A stretch of DNA of 64,000 nucleotides, from assembly GCF_001969365.1 (NCBI RefSeq), contig NZ_CP019312.1, positions 124,001-188,000 on the forward strand. Direction: 5' to 3'. Positions 1-8,398 of this stretch are shown here, piece after piece. The translations under genes were made by a program, and so were the position numbers. Source of the DNA: Tateyamaria omphalii (GTDB lineage: Bacteria; Pseudomonadota; Alphaproteobacteria; Rhodobacterales; Rhodobacteraceae). How positions within the stretch are numbered: position 1 is the first letter of the stretch; each line of letters begins with the position of its first letter. Under the pieces are notes generated by a model. The model made no database searches, had not been told where the DNA came from, and was given only the letters and a program-made list of their open reading frames with translations.

Positions 1-749
1 GCCGCGCCTGTCATGTAGGCGACGGCGTCGGACATCGAATGATTCTTGGGGTCGATGACGCACAGCCGCTTGCCCAAGCGGTGCACGTGGATGCGGTCAG
101 CCACTTCAAAGACGTGGGGCATGTTGTGGCTGATCAGGATGATCGGGATGCCGCGCGACCGCACGTCCTGGATCAGTTCCAGCACCTTGCGGCTTTCCTT
201 GACCCCGAGGGCGGCGGTGGGTTCGTCCAGGATCACCACCTTGGACCCAAATGCCGCGGCGCGGGCCACGGCGACGCCCTGGCGCTGGCCGCCGGACAGG
301 GACTCAACCGCCTGGTTGATGTTCTGGATCGTGGCGAGGCCCAGTTCGCTCAGCTTTTCGCGGGCGAACTTCTCCATCGCGGGCTTGTCAAGTTGGCGGA
401 ACAGTTTTCCCATGATCCCCGGTTTGCGCAGCTCGCGCCCCATGAACATGTTGTCGGCGATGGAGAGGGCCGGGGACATGGCAAGCTGTTGGTAGACGGT
501 CTCGATCCCTTCCTCGCGCGCTTCGATGGGCGATCGGAACCTGATTTCCCGCCCTTCGAGCCAGACTTGGCCCTCGTCCGGGACGACGGCGCCCGACACC
601 GCCTTGATCATTGACGATTTGCCTGCGCCGTTGTCGCCGATCACGGCAAGGATTTCGCCCGGCATCAGGTCGAAGTCTGCGTGGTCGAGCGCTGTGACCT
701 TGCCGTAGCGTTTGACCAAGTTGCGGGCTTTGAGAATGGGTTCGGTCAT
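1..749 (-). CDS. frcA: Sugar ABC transporter ATP-binding protein, FrcA type (3' end cut by window edge)
   Basis: ATPase that energises uptake of a monosaccharide, probably fructose, together with the FrcC permease and FrcB binding protein encoded upstream. Reading the minus strand from the ATG at 749 gives an open frame of 249 codons that runs off the window. It starts MTEPILKARNLVKRYG and has Walker A GDNGAGKS, signature LSGGQRQ, Walker B VVILDEPTAALG and switch ISHN. It is a single nucleotide-binding domain, as in FrcA (about 260 residues), not the double RbsA type, so only about ten residues should be missing. The start ATG overlaps the stop of a 40-codon ORF (ATGA). Assignment to fructose rather than ribose or xylose is by family likeness and operon order. 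Confidence 0.9.
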   Translation of the reverse strand, partial: MTEPILKARNLVKRYGKVTALDHADFDLMPGEILAVIGDNGAGKSSMIKAVSGAVVPDEGQVWLEGREIRFRSPIEAREEGIETVYQQLAMSPALSIADNMFMGRELRKPGIMGKLFRQLDKPAMEKFAREKLSELGLATIQNINQAVESLSGGQRQGVAVARAAAFGSKVVILDEPTAALGVKESRKVLELIQDVRSRGIPIILISHNMPHVFEVADRIHVHRLGKRLCVIDPKNHSMSDAVAYMTGA

Positions 750-886
750 GCGGCGACCTTTCTGATCTCAGCGGCTTTGCTGCGGACCCGGCAGGCGATG
801 CTTGCATCGCCGAGAGGGCACTGGCGCGTTCGTGCTATGCGCTGCATTGCGAATTGTACCTCGGTCATGCGGCGACCTTTCTGATC
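742..886. repeat. 26-bp direct repeat bracketing a 93-bp insert between frcC and frcA
   Basis: The same 26 bases, beginning TCGGTCATGCGGCGACC on the plus strand, occur at 742-767 and 861-886. On the coding strand each copy holds the last codons of the permease (IRKVAA), its TGA stop and the overlapping ATG of the next reading frame. Between the copies is an insert with a perfect 8-bp inverted repeat (GGCGATGC-TT-GCATCGCC) near 796-813. It looks as if frcC and frcA once joined directly through ATGA and a 119-bp duplication or insertion later separated them. The repeat is read directly; the history is inference. Confidence 0.85.
746..868 (-). CDS. Possible 40-residue small ORF between frcC and frcA
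   Basis: From the ATG at 868, which overlaps the frcC stop, a 40-codon frame reads MTEVQFAMQRIARTRQ and ends in IRKVAA at a TGA that overlaps the frcA start. Both ends repeat the real gene borders because of the 26-bp duplication, so translational coupling would be kept across the insert. No known family is recognised and the product may have no function of its own; it may simply let ribosomes pass through to frcA. Coding status is uncertain. Confidence 0.3.
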   Translation of the reverse strand: MTEVQFAMQRIARTRQCPLGDASIACRVRSKAAEIRKVAA

Positions 887-1932
887 CATTGATCGACTGC
901 GACGGCGGCAATGATGAGCATGCCGATCAGCATGAAGGTCCATTGCGGGTCGGCCCCGGCCATACGCAGACCCAATTCGAACACACCCACGATGAGGGCA
1001 CCGAAGAGTGCGCCCGCGACGGAGCCGCGTCCGCCGAAGAGGGAGATGCCGCCGATCACAACGGCGGTGATGGACTGGATATTGCCGATCACGCCCGTTG
1101 TGGCCGAGGGAGAGATCGAGCCGAAGCGTCCGATCATGACCCAGCCAGCGAGCGCGCAGATGAACCCGGCGGCCATGTAGACGGACATGTAGGTTTTGTG
1201 GACGTCGACGCCGGACAGTTCAGCGGCTTCGGGGTCGTCGCCCACCGCGTAGACATGCCTGCCCCATGCGGTAGACCTGAGCGCATAGGCGAGCACCACG
1301 AAGAGCCCGATCATACCCAACACCCCGAGCGTCAAGGTGGCCCCGCCAAACTGGATCTTGGTGCCAAGGAACTGGAGGAAACCTGCCTCCGCCTCGATAT
1401 CCTGCGAGCGGATCGTTTCATTGGCGGAATAGAGGTAGTTGGCGGCCAGCACGATCTGCCACATGCCCAGCGTCACGATGAAGGGGGGCAGTTTCATGCG
1501 ACTGACCAGCCAGCCGGAGATCGCGCCGAGTGCAGTGCCAACTGTGAGGCCGATTGCGACAGAGACGGCGGGGGGGATGCCGTATTGGAAGGATGCCTTG
1601 CCCATGACAACCGTGCACAGCACGGCGATGGCGCCGACGCTCAGGTCGATCCCTGCCGTCAGGATGATCAGCGTTTGGGCGGCGGCCAGTACCCCCACGA
1701 TCTGCACCTGTTGCAAGATCAGCGTCAGGGCGAAGGGCGAGAAGAAGCGCTGACCCAGCAAGATGCCGAAGAGCGCGATGGAAAAGATCAGCACGATCAG
1801 CGGCACCAGTGAGGGCGTCTGGTGCAGCGTGTGCTGGATGCGGCCGACGATGCCGCGGCGGTGGTCTTCGAACTCGGCGACGGTGGCGTCAGCAGAGGAG
1901 ACGGCGGCTTCGTAATTGTCGGATTTGCTCAT
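865..1932 (-). CDS. frcC: Sugar ABC transporter permease, FrcC/RbsC type
   Basis: Inner-membrane permease of 355 residues that forms the sugar channel of the Frc importer. It has a long cytoplasmic N-terminus (about 45 residues) and then some eight to ten hydrophobic segments. It carries the hallmark QTLIILTAGIDLSVGAI and later GLFVVLAYALRSTAWGRHVYAVGDDPEAAELSGV of the BPD_transp_2 (RbsC) family. It is cotranscribed after frcB, with 109 bp of stem-loop-rich spacer between them. Its stop is part of the duplicated 26-bp sequence that leads to frcA. Substrate is inferred from operon likeness to Sinorhizobium frcBCA. Confidence 0.92.
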   Translation of the reverse strand: MSKSDNYEAAVSSADATVAEFEDHRRGIVGRIQHTLHQTPSLVPLIVLIFSIALFGILLGQRFFSPFALTLILQQVQIVGVLAAAQTLIILTAGIDLSVGAIAVLCTVVMGKASFQYGIPPAVSVAIGLTVGTALGAISGWLVSRMKLPPFIVTLGMWQIVLAANYLYSANETIRSQDIEAEAGFLQFLGTKIQFGGATLTLGVLGMIGLFVVLAYALRSTAWGRHVYAVGDDPEAAELSGVDVHKTYMSVYMAAGFICALAGWVMIGRFGSISPSATTGVIGNIQSITAVVIGGISLFGGRGSVAGALFGALIVGVFELGLRMAGADPQWTFMLIGMLIIAAVAVDQWIRKVAA

Positions 1933-1958
1933 GGTGTCCCATCCTTGGGGTGGGGAAG

Positions 1959-2044
1959 GGGGCAGGCGCGTGGCCTGCCCCGATCAGGTGCAGTGGTTGG
2001 CGACGGCAGAAACCGGCCGTCGCGTGATCCGCATCAGCGGATCA
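1959..2044 (-). promoter_or_regulatory. Stem-loops in the frcB-frcC spacer
   Basis: Two perfect inverted repeats lie just after frcB on the minus strand. One is TGATCCGC-ATCA-GCGGATCA at 2025-2044, which includes the frcB stop codon. The other is GGGGCAGG-7-CCTGCCCC at 1959-1981. Neither is followed by a U run in the direction of transcription. They probably protect the upstream binding-protein mRNA from 3' decay, or partly attenuate, so that binding protein exceeds permease. The function is inferred. Confidence 0.65.
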
Positions 2045-3061
2045 GCCCCAACAGAGGTTCTTGCCCTCTTCGACCGAAATGCTTTCCACCCCGTCGGCGG
2101 GCTGGTCCGTGACCAGCGCGACACCGGTGTCGAAGAACGCCTTGCCTTCGGTCGCTTCCGGTTTCGTGCCGTCCTTGGCCCAGGCGGCGATCGCCTCGAT
2201 CCCAAGCGACGCCATCAGCAGCGGGTATTGCTGCGAGGTGGCGCCGATCACGCCGTCGGCCACGTTCTGCACGCCGGGACAGCCACCATCGACGGACACG
2301 ATCAGCACGTCGTTTTCGCGGCCAATGGCTTTGAGCGCCTCATAGGCACCGGCAGCGGCGGGTTCGTTGATGGTGTAGACCACGTTGATGAAGGGATCCT
2401 TGGCCAGCAGGTTCTCCATCGCGCGGCGCCCGCCTTCTTCGTTGCCGGCGGTGACGTCATTGCCGACGATGCGGGCGTCGGTCTCATCCCCCCACTTGTT
2501 CGGGTCGCCGATGTCGATGCCGAAGCCGGTCAGGAAGCCCTGGTCGCGCAGCACGCCCACGGTGGGTTGGCTGATCGCGAGGTCAAGCATACCGATCTTG
2601 GCATCAGCGGCGGCGTCGCCAAGGGTGGCGGCGGCCCAGGCGCCGATCAGTTCACCGGCTAGGAAGTTGTCGGTGGCGAAGGTCATGTCAGCCGCGTCAA
2701 TGGGTTCAAGCGGGGTGTCGAGCGCGATGACCAGAAGGCCCGCGTCGCGTGCCTGCTGCACCACCGGCACGATGCTGGCGGTGTCGGAGGCGGTCAGCAG
2801 GATACCCTTGGCGCCGTTGGCGATGCAGGTCTCGATTGCCTGCACCTGGGTCTCGTGGTCGCCATCCACCTTGCCCGCGAAGGAGCTGAGGTTGATGCCC
2901 AGCTCTTCGGCCTTAGCGGTCGCACCTTCGCGCATCTTCACGAAGAACGGGTTGGTGTCCGTCTTGGTGATCAGACAGGCCGAGGTAGCATGCCCGTCGG
3001 CCAGTGCCGCACCCGCCATCGTGGTCAGGGCACAGGCTGTGCCCAGCAGTAGTTTTTTCAT
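2042..3061 (-). CDS. frcB: Periplasmic sugar-binding protein, FrcB type
   Basis: Solute-binding protein of 339 residues of the Peripla_BP_4 (ribose/fructose) family that delivers sugar to FrcC. The start chosen is the ATG at 3061, preceded by GGAGGACACC; the open frame runs further upstream but without a signal. The N-terminus [23 protein letters not shown] is a clear Sec signal peptide. The mature part opens [20 protein letters not shown] and carries the family's sugar-site pattern ([36 protein letters not shown]). It is first in the frc operon and is read divergently from the ROK regulator across a palindromic operator. Confidence 0.93.
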   Translation of the reverse strand: MKKLLLGTACALTTMAGAALADGHATSACLITKTDTNPFFVKMREGATAKAEELGINLSSFAGKVDGDHETQVQAIETCIANGAKGILLTASDTASIVPVVQQARDAGLLVIALDTPLEPIDAADMTFATDNFLAGELIGAWAAATLGDAAADAKIGMLDLAISQPTVGVLRDQGFLTGFGIDIGDPNKWGDETDARIVGNDVTAGNEEGGRRAMENLLAKDPFINVVYTINEPAAAGAYEALKAIGRENDVLIVSVDGGCPGVQNVADGVIGATSQQYPLLMASLGIEAIAAWAKDGTKPEATEGKAFFDTGVALVTDQPADGVESISVEEGKNLCWG

Positions 3062-3137
3062 GGTGTCCTCCCAGAACTTGCCGGACCGCAAATTGGCGGC
3101 CCGAACTGACCCGAGGGAAACGCGATTCTGCGATCCT

Positions 3138-3172
3138 GTCAATTAATAAATCAACTTGATTTATTAATTGAC
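3138..3172. promoter_or_regulatory. 35-bp perfect palindrome, probable ROK-repressor operator
   Basis: Arms GTCAATTAATAAATCAA (3138-3154) and its exact reverse complement (3156-3172) flank one central C. It is very AT-rich in a GC-rich genome. It lies between the divergent starts of frcB (3061) and the ROK regulator (3206). ROK repressors such as Mlc and NagC bind AT-rich palindromes of this kind, so one site probably controls both genes and autoregulation is likely. The palindrome is read directly; the binding protein is inferred. Confidence 0.85.
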
Positions 3173-3205
3173 GCGCGCAAAGTTGTGAAAGGGAGGAGCG
3201 GTCTG

Positions 3206-4408
3206 ATGACACTGGACCACGTGCGGACGCTGTCTGGCGGCATCAACCAGACGGGCGTGCGTGCCTATAATGAACGGCTGATCCTGTCGATCCTGCAGCG
3301 CAATGGCGGGCTGCCGGGCAGCGATCTTGCGCGGCGGACGGGGCTGTCGCCGCAGACAGCATCGGTGATCCTGCGCAAGCTGGAACAGGATGGCTTGTTG
3401 TTGAAGGGCGCGCCGGTCAAGGGCAAGGTGGGAAAGCCGTCCGTTCCGTATGTTTTGAACCCTGACGGGATTTTTTCGGTCGGTCTGAAGATCGGGCGGC
3501 GCAGTGCGGACCTGCTGGTGCTGGATGCGACGGGGCAGGTGCGTCACCAGTTGCGCCACACCTATGACTACCCGCTGCCGGGTCATGTCTTTGGCTTTCT
3601 GCGCGACGGGTTTGCCGAACTGATGGACCAGATGGACGATGTGATGCGCGCGCGTCTGTGCGGTGTGGGCATTGCAGCCCCGTTTGAGTTGTGGAGTTGG
3701 CACGAGCTGCTCGACGCCCCGCCCGAGGATTTCGCGGCGTGGAAGGACGCGGATTTTGTAGCGGAAGTGGCGCGGATCACCGACCTGCCTGTGCGCCTGG
3801 TCAACGACGCAACAGCCGCCTGTCGGGCGGAACACGTGTTCGGGATCGGGCGGGAATATCGGGACTATATCTATTTCTTCCTGGGTGCCTTTGTTGGCGG
3901 CGGCGTGGTGTTGGATCACACGGTGTTCGAAGGGAACCAAAAGAACGCGGGCGCATTCGGGACAATGCCGGTGGCCGACTTGCAGGGCAAACCGGGGCAC
4001 CTGATCGATCTGGCGTCGATCTGGACACTTGAAACGCGGTTGATCGAGGCGGGAGAGGCCCCGCGTCAACTGTGGCGGCAGCCGCAGGACTGGTCGCATC
4101 TGGAACGGTTCGTTGTGCCATGGTTGGAACAGACGGCGGACGCGCTGGCCATCGCCTGCGTCGCCAGTTGCGCTGTGATCGACGTAGAGGCCGTAGTGAT
4201 TGACGGGGCGATGCCACCTTCGATCCGCGCGCGTCTGGTCGAGATCACGGCCGCCGCGCTTGAGACAAAGGACATGCGTGGGCTCTTTCGGCCCCAGATG
4301 GCGGAGGGGCAGATCGGGGCGAATGCCCGTGGCATAGGCGCTGCCACAAGCCCGATCATCGGGCAATTCCTGCTCGACCGCTCGGCGGCCATGTTCGAGC
4401 AGCCCTAG
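3206..4408 (+). CDS. ROK-family transcriptional repressor of the frc locus
   Basis: Cytoplasmic sugar-sensing repressor of 400 residues. The ATG at 3206 is preferred because AGGAG sits 8 bases ahead; a GTG at 3185 would add seven residues. An N-terminal winged helix (LPGSDLARRTGLSPQTASVILRKLEQDGLLLKG, about residues 36-70) is followed by a ROK kinase-like sugar-binding domain with GVGIAAPFE and a VNDATAA segment that matches the ROK NDxNA region. The usual zinc-site cysteines are not obvious, as in other degenerate ROK sensors. It is divergent from frcBCA and probably represses it until the sugar binds. Its TAG stop shares CTAG with the stop of convergent aglK. Confidence 0.88.
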   Translation: MTLDHVRTLSGGINQTGVRAYNERLILSILQRNGGLPGSDLARRTGLSPQTASVILRKLEQDGLLLKGAPVKGKVGKPSVPYVLNPDGIFSVGLKIGRRSADLLVLDATGQVRHQLRHTYDYPLPGHVFGFLRDGFAELMDQMDDVMRARLCGVGIAAPFELWSWHELLDAPPEDFAAWKDADFVAEVARITDLPVRLVNDATAACRAEHVFGIGREYRDYIYFFLGAFVGGGVVLDHTVFEGNQKNAGAFGTMPVADLQGKPGHLIDLASIWTLETRLIEAGEAPRQLWRQPQDWSHLERFVVPWLEQTADALAIACVASCAVIDVEAVVIDGAMPPSIRARLVEITAAALETKDMRGLFRPQMAEGQIGANARGIGAATSPIIGQFLLDRSAAMFEQP

Positions 4409-5493
4409 CGGTAGTAGAGCGACTGCCCGTTAGAGAATATTTGCACCTTTTCCGGCGCGGCCGTCACCTTGACGGATTTGCCGCGCAGATCCTTGTGGAT
4501 GCCTGGCATCTTGGCCAGCACAGCCTGTTCGCCTTCGGGCGCTTCGAAGTAGAGGATCGTGACCTCGCCCAGGGCTTCGGTGAAATCGACCTTGCCTTCG
4601 AACACGGCGTCGCCATCGGTTTCGACCATATCCTCGGGGCGGACGCCAACATTGACCTGTAGACCCATGTCGCTGTCCTGCGTCGGCACTGCGGATGTGA
4701 TGACGGACCCGCTTTTCATCTTCACTTTGGTCTGCGCACCGGTCTCAACAATCTCGCCCGGCAGCAGGTTCATAGAAGGTGAGCCGATGAATTGCGCGAC
4801 AAACTCGTTCTCGGGGCGTTCATAGAGTTCGAGGGGCGAGCCCACCTGCGCGATGCCCTTGTTTGCCAGCACGACGATGCGGGTGGCGAGCGTCATCGCC
4901 TCCACCTGGTCGTGGGTCACATAGATCATGGTGCTGTCGGGCATTGATTCCTTGAGCTGCGCGATCTCGATCCGTGTGGCGACGCGCAGGGCGGCGTCGA
5001 GGTTCGAAAGGGGTTCGTCAAAGAGATAGACCTTGGGGTCGCGCACGATGGACCGGCCAATGGCGACGCGCTGCCGCTGACCGCCGGATAGCGCCTTGGG
5101 CAGTCGGTCGAGATAGGGTTCAAGCTGCAAGATGCGGGCAGCGCGTGCGACGGCCTCATCAATCTCTGACTGAGATTTCTTCGCCAGTTTCAGGGCAAAG
5201 GTCATGTTGTCGCGCACCGTCATGTGCGGATAAAGCGCGTAGGACTGGAACACCATGGCGATACCGCGTTGGGCGGGGGGCACGTCGTTGACGACCGTGC
5301 CGTCGATTTCCAGTGTTCCGCCGGTGATCTTTTCCAGCCCCGCGATCATGCGTAGCAGGGTGGACTTGCCGCAGCCCGAGGGGCCGACAAAGACGATCAA
5401 CTCGCCCTTTTCGATGTCGAGGTTGATGTTGTTGAGCACGTTGACCGTGCCGCCATATGTCTTTTCGACATCTGTCAGTTTCAAATCGGCCAT
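4405..5493 (-). CDS. aglK: Alpha-glucoside ABC transporter ATP-binding protein AglK
   Basis: MalK/UgpC-family ATPase of 362 residues that powers the AglEFG importer. The start ATG at 5493 follows GGGAGGGA; the frame upstream of it is not conserved-looking. It has Walker A GPSGCGKST, Q-loop VFQSYALYPHMTV, signature LSGGQRQRVAIGR, Walker B VYLFDEPLSNLDA and H-loop VTHDQVEA. The C-terminal regulatory OB fold contains GVRPEDMVETDG. It is the last gene of aglEFGAK, the order known in Sinorhizobium meliloti. One such ATPase can serve several MalFG-type permeases. The stop overlaps the ROK gene stop by CTAG. Confidence 0.93.
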   Translation of the reverse strand: MADLKLTDVEKTYGGTVNVLNNINLDIEKGELIVFVGPSGCGKSTLLRMIAGLEKITGGTLEIDGTVVNDVPPAQRGIAMVFQSYALYPHMTVRDNMTFALKLAKKSQSEIDEAVARAARILQLEPYLDRLPKALSGGQRQRVAIGRSIVRDPKVYLFDEPLSNLDAALRVATRIEIAQLKESMPDSTMIYVTHDQVEAMTLATRIVVLANKGIAQVGSPLELYERPENEFVAQFIGSPSMNLLPGEIVETGAQTKVKMKSGSVITSAVPTQDSDMGLQVNVGVRPEDMVETDGDAVFEGKVDFTEALGEVTILYFEAPEGEQAVLAKMPGIHKDLRGKSVKVTAAPEKVQIFSNGQSLYYR

Positions 5494-5544
5494 GGTTGGT
5501 CCCTCCCTTCGGGATGGCGGTGGCCCGCCCCCCATTCTCCTCGG

Positions 5545-7206
5545 TTATGTCTTCAGCGCGATGGCCACTTGCCAGGGCCCCAGATGGACATGGCCATCGG
5601 GGCTTGGCGCCGTGCTGCCCAGTTCCGACCCGATGGTGACCCATGTGCCGGCGGGCAAGTCCAGCGTGGACGGCTCGTCGCTCAGGTTGATGGCGCAGAA
5701 CACGGTCTGGTCGTCGTGATGCCGCGTGAAATGCACCACGTTGCCCGTGGCCTGCACCCCGTCATGGGTGCCCTTGGCCAGCGCCGTGTGGGCGTGGCGC
5801 AGGGCGATGGCCTTGCGGTAGTGGTGCAGCAGGGCGCTTGGGTCGTCCTCTTGCGAGGTGACGGCGTTGTGCAGGTGGTCACGGCTGACGGGCAGCCACG
5901 GATCGCCCGTGGTAAAGCCCCCATGGCTGTTGGATGGCTCCCACACCATGGGGGTGCGGCAGCCGTCGCGGCCCTTGAACTCGGGCCAGAATTCAATGCC
6001 ATAGGGGTCTTGAAGGTCCTCGAAGGCGACATCGGCCTCGTGCAGCCCCAGCTCTTCGCCCTGGTAGAGGCAGACCGACCCGCGCAGGCACAGAATCAGC
6101 GTCGCATAGGCGCGCATCGCGGCGTCGGGCAGGTCCCAACGGCTGGCATGGCGGATGACGTCGTGGTTTGAGAACGCCCAACAGGCCCAGCCATCGGCGG
6201 CCACGTCGTCGACCTTGGTCAGCACCTCCACCACGCGGTCGGCGGTCAGCGGGTCCTTCGCCAGGAATTCGAAAGCGTAGCACATCTGTACCCGGTCGTC
6301 GCCTGCGGTGTATTCGCCCATGATCTCGAGCCCGCGCTGCGCGTCGCCCACTTCGCCCACGGCAGCGGCGCCTGGGTACTCATCGAGGAGCGCGCGGAAG
6401 CGGGCGAGGAACTCGAGATTCTCTGGCCGGTTCTTGGAATAGAGGTGCTCCTGGTGGTTATAGGGGTTCACCGAGGGCGCGATGTTGGCGTTGCGCTGTT
6501 CCGGCGGCAGGGCCGGATTGTCGCGCAAGTCCTTGTCGGCGTAGTAGAAGTTGATCGTGTCGAGGCGGAAACCATCCACGCCGCGATCCAGCCAGAACCG
6601 GGTCACGTCGAGCAGCGCATCCTGCACATCCGGGTTGTGGAAGTTCAGGTCGGGCTGCGTTTTCAGGAAGTTGTGTAGGTAGTATTGCTCGCGCCGCGGC
6701 TCCCACGTCCAGGCCGGACCGCCAAAGATCGACAGCCAGTTGTTGGGTGGCGTGCCGTCGGGTTTGGGATCGGACCAGACGTACCAGTCGCATTTCTCGT
6801 TGTCGCGGCTGTGGGCGCAATCTTGGAACCAGGGGTGTTCATCGCTGGTGTGGCTGAGCACAAGGTCGATCATCACCCGCAACCCAAGCGCATGCGCTGT
6901 TTCGACCAGTGCGTCGAAATCGGCCATGGTGCCGAACATCGGGTCGACGCCGCAATAGTCGCTGACATCATAGCCGAAATCCTTCATCGGGGAGGTGAAG
7001 AAGGGCGAGATCCAGATCGCATCGACGCCCAGCGAGGCCACGTAGGGCAGGCGGCTGGTTATCCCGTTCAGGTCGCCGATGCCGTCGCCATTGCTGTCCT
7101 GAAAGCTGCGCGGATAGATCTGGTAGATCACCGCGCCGCGCCACCAGTCCGTGTCCGTCACAAGGGTCCGCACCGCCGCCATGTCGAATTCCGCTTTCTT
7201 GTTCAT
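5545..7206 (-). CDS. aglA: Alpha-glucosidase AglA (GH13)
   Basis: Cytoplasmic enzyme of 553 residues that hydrolyses imported alpha-glucosides such as sucrose, maltose and trehalose to glucose. The GH13 core is complete: YQIYPRSFQDSNGDGIGDLNGI near residue 28, nucleophile Asp216 in GVDGFRLDTIN, acid/base Glu285 in AAVGEVGD, and the transition-state stabiliser in FSNHDV at 346-350. No signal peptide is present, which fits hydrolysis after uptake by AglEFGK. It lies 10 bp after aglG and about 50 bp before aglK in the same operon. Confidence 0.93.
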   Translation of the reverse strand: MNKKAEFDMAAVRTLVTDTDWWRGAVIYQIYPRSFQDSNGDGIGDLNGITSRLPYVASLGVDAIWISPFFTSPMKDFGYDVSDYCGVDPMFGTMADFDALVETAHALGLRVMIDLVLSHTSDEHPWFQDCAHSRDNEKCDWYVWSDPKPDGTPPNNWLSIFGGPAWTWEPRREQYYLHNFLKTQPDLNFHNPDVQDALLDVTRFWLDRGVDGFRLDTINFYYADKDLRDNPALPPEQRNANIAPSVNPYNHQEHLYSKNRPENLEFLARFRALLDEYPGAAAVGEVGDAQRGLEIMGEYTAGDDRVQMCYAFEFLAKDPLTADRVVEVLTKVDDVAADGWACWAFSNHDVIRHASRWDLPDAAMRAYATLILCLRGSVCLYQGEELGLHEADVAFEDLQDPYGIEFWPEFKGRDGCRTPMVWEPSNSHGGFTTGDPWLPVSRDHLHNAVTSQEDDPSALLHHYRKAIALRHAHTALAKGTHDGVQATGNVVHFTRHHDDQTVFCAINLSDEPSTLDLPAGTWVTIGSELGSTAPSPDGHVHLGPWQVAIALKT

Positions 7207-7216
7207 GTAAGAGGTC

Positions 7217-8371
7217 CTATTTCACCGATCCGGCCAGCAGGCCGCGCACCAGGTATTTCTGCATTGCGAAGAAGACGCACAGCGGCACCGCAATCGACAC
7301 GAAAGCCGCCGTGGCAAGGATCTCCCAATTGCCCCCGCGGGTGCCCAGCAAATTCACAATCTGGTCGGTCATCACCGTCGTCTGCCCCGTGGCGTCAATC
7401 AGGAACACCTTGGCCACCAAGAGGTCGTTCCAGGTCCACAGGAACTGGAAGATCGCAAAGGACGCCAAGGCGGGGAACGACAGTGGGAGGATGATCTTGG
7501 TAAAGATCTGGAAATCCGTCGCGCCGTCCACCTTGGCGTTTTCGATGATGTCGCGGGGTAGGCCAACCATGTAATTTCGCAAGAGGTATATCGCCAATGG
7601 AAGGCCAAAGCCGGTATGCGCCAGCCAAACACCCAGATACCCTTTGCCGATGCCCACGCCCACATGCAGTTTCAGGAGCGGGATCAACGCCAATTGCAGC
7701 GGCACCACCAACAGGCCCACGACACAGGCGATCAGGATCGCCCGGCCCGGAAAGTCCATCCAGGCCAGTGCATAGGCGGCAAAGGCGGCCACCACTATGG
7801 GAATGATCGTGGCCGGAATGGTCACTGTCAGCGTGTTGAAGAACGCCTTGGCCATGTTGTCGGTGTCATTGCCGCTGGTCATGATGTTCACGTAGTTTTC
7901 GGTCGTGAATTCCGGCGGCGATATGGCTGTCACAAAGGCACGCTGGCCCCGTCCGCTGATCTGCTCGTCATTTCCGGACCATGCGTAATTGCCGTCGGCG
8001 TCTACGGTGAATGTCTCGCCATCGCCCAGATCGGCCACATCGCCGGGCTGATAGGCGTCCACCGCACGGGATGAGGTGCCCCAGCTTTGGATGTCGCCGC
8101 CGCCGCCGTTTTCTTCGAAGATGTTGCCTTCGACGACGAACAGGTCGCCGCGCTGCACGCGGTTTTCATCGGGGTCCGAGGCGCGGAAGCGTTCGGTTTG
8201 CTCAGACGGGAACATCGACGCCCACCAGCCCGAGCCGACGATCTGGTCGGCGGTACGGAAGGAGGACACAAGAAGTCCGAACGTCGGGAACACCCACAGC
8301 GCCACAAGCAGCACGACCGAGATGTTGACGGCCCAGCCAAGGGACGATTTGGAACCAGCAATACTATCCAT
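7217..8371 (-). CDS. aglG: Alpha-glucoside ABC permease AglG
   Basis: MalG-type inner-membrane permease of 384 residues. The first membrane segment near residues 13-35 is followed by a roughly 110-residue periplasmic insertion (GDLFVVEGNIFEENGGGGD to about RAFVTAISPPEFT) that is typical of AglG and absent from MalG. Five more membrane segments follow, with the EAA loop in ENAKVDGATDFQIFTKIILPLSFP where AglK docks. AGGAG lies just ahead of the ATG at 8371. It forms the channel with AglF. Confidence 0.93.
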   Translation of the reverse strand: MDSIAGSKSSLGWAVNISVVLLVALWVFPTFGLLVSSFRTADQIVGSGWWASMFPSEQTERFRASDPDENRVQRGDLFVVEGNIFEENGGGGDIQSWGTSSRAVDAYQPGDVADLGDGETFTVDADGNYAWSGNDEQISGRGQRAFVTAISPPEFTTENYVNIMTSGNDTDNMAKAFFNTLTVTIPATIIPIVVAAFAAYALAWMDFPGRAILIACVVGLLVVPLQLALIPLLKLHVGVGIGKGYLGVWLAHTGFGLPLAIYLLRNYMVGLPRDIIENAKVDGATDFQIFTKIILPLSFPALASFAIFQFLWTWNDLLVAKVFLIDATGQTTVMTDQIVNLLGTRGGNWEILATAAFVSIAVPLCVFFAMQKYLVRGLLAGSVK

Positions 8372-8398
8372 GATTTTGCTCCTGACGATCGCGGGCCA

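Noticed and set aside
802..1812. 336-codon plus-strand ORF
   Set aside because: Antisense to frcC; its residues are low-complexity and the minus strand encodes a clear permease.
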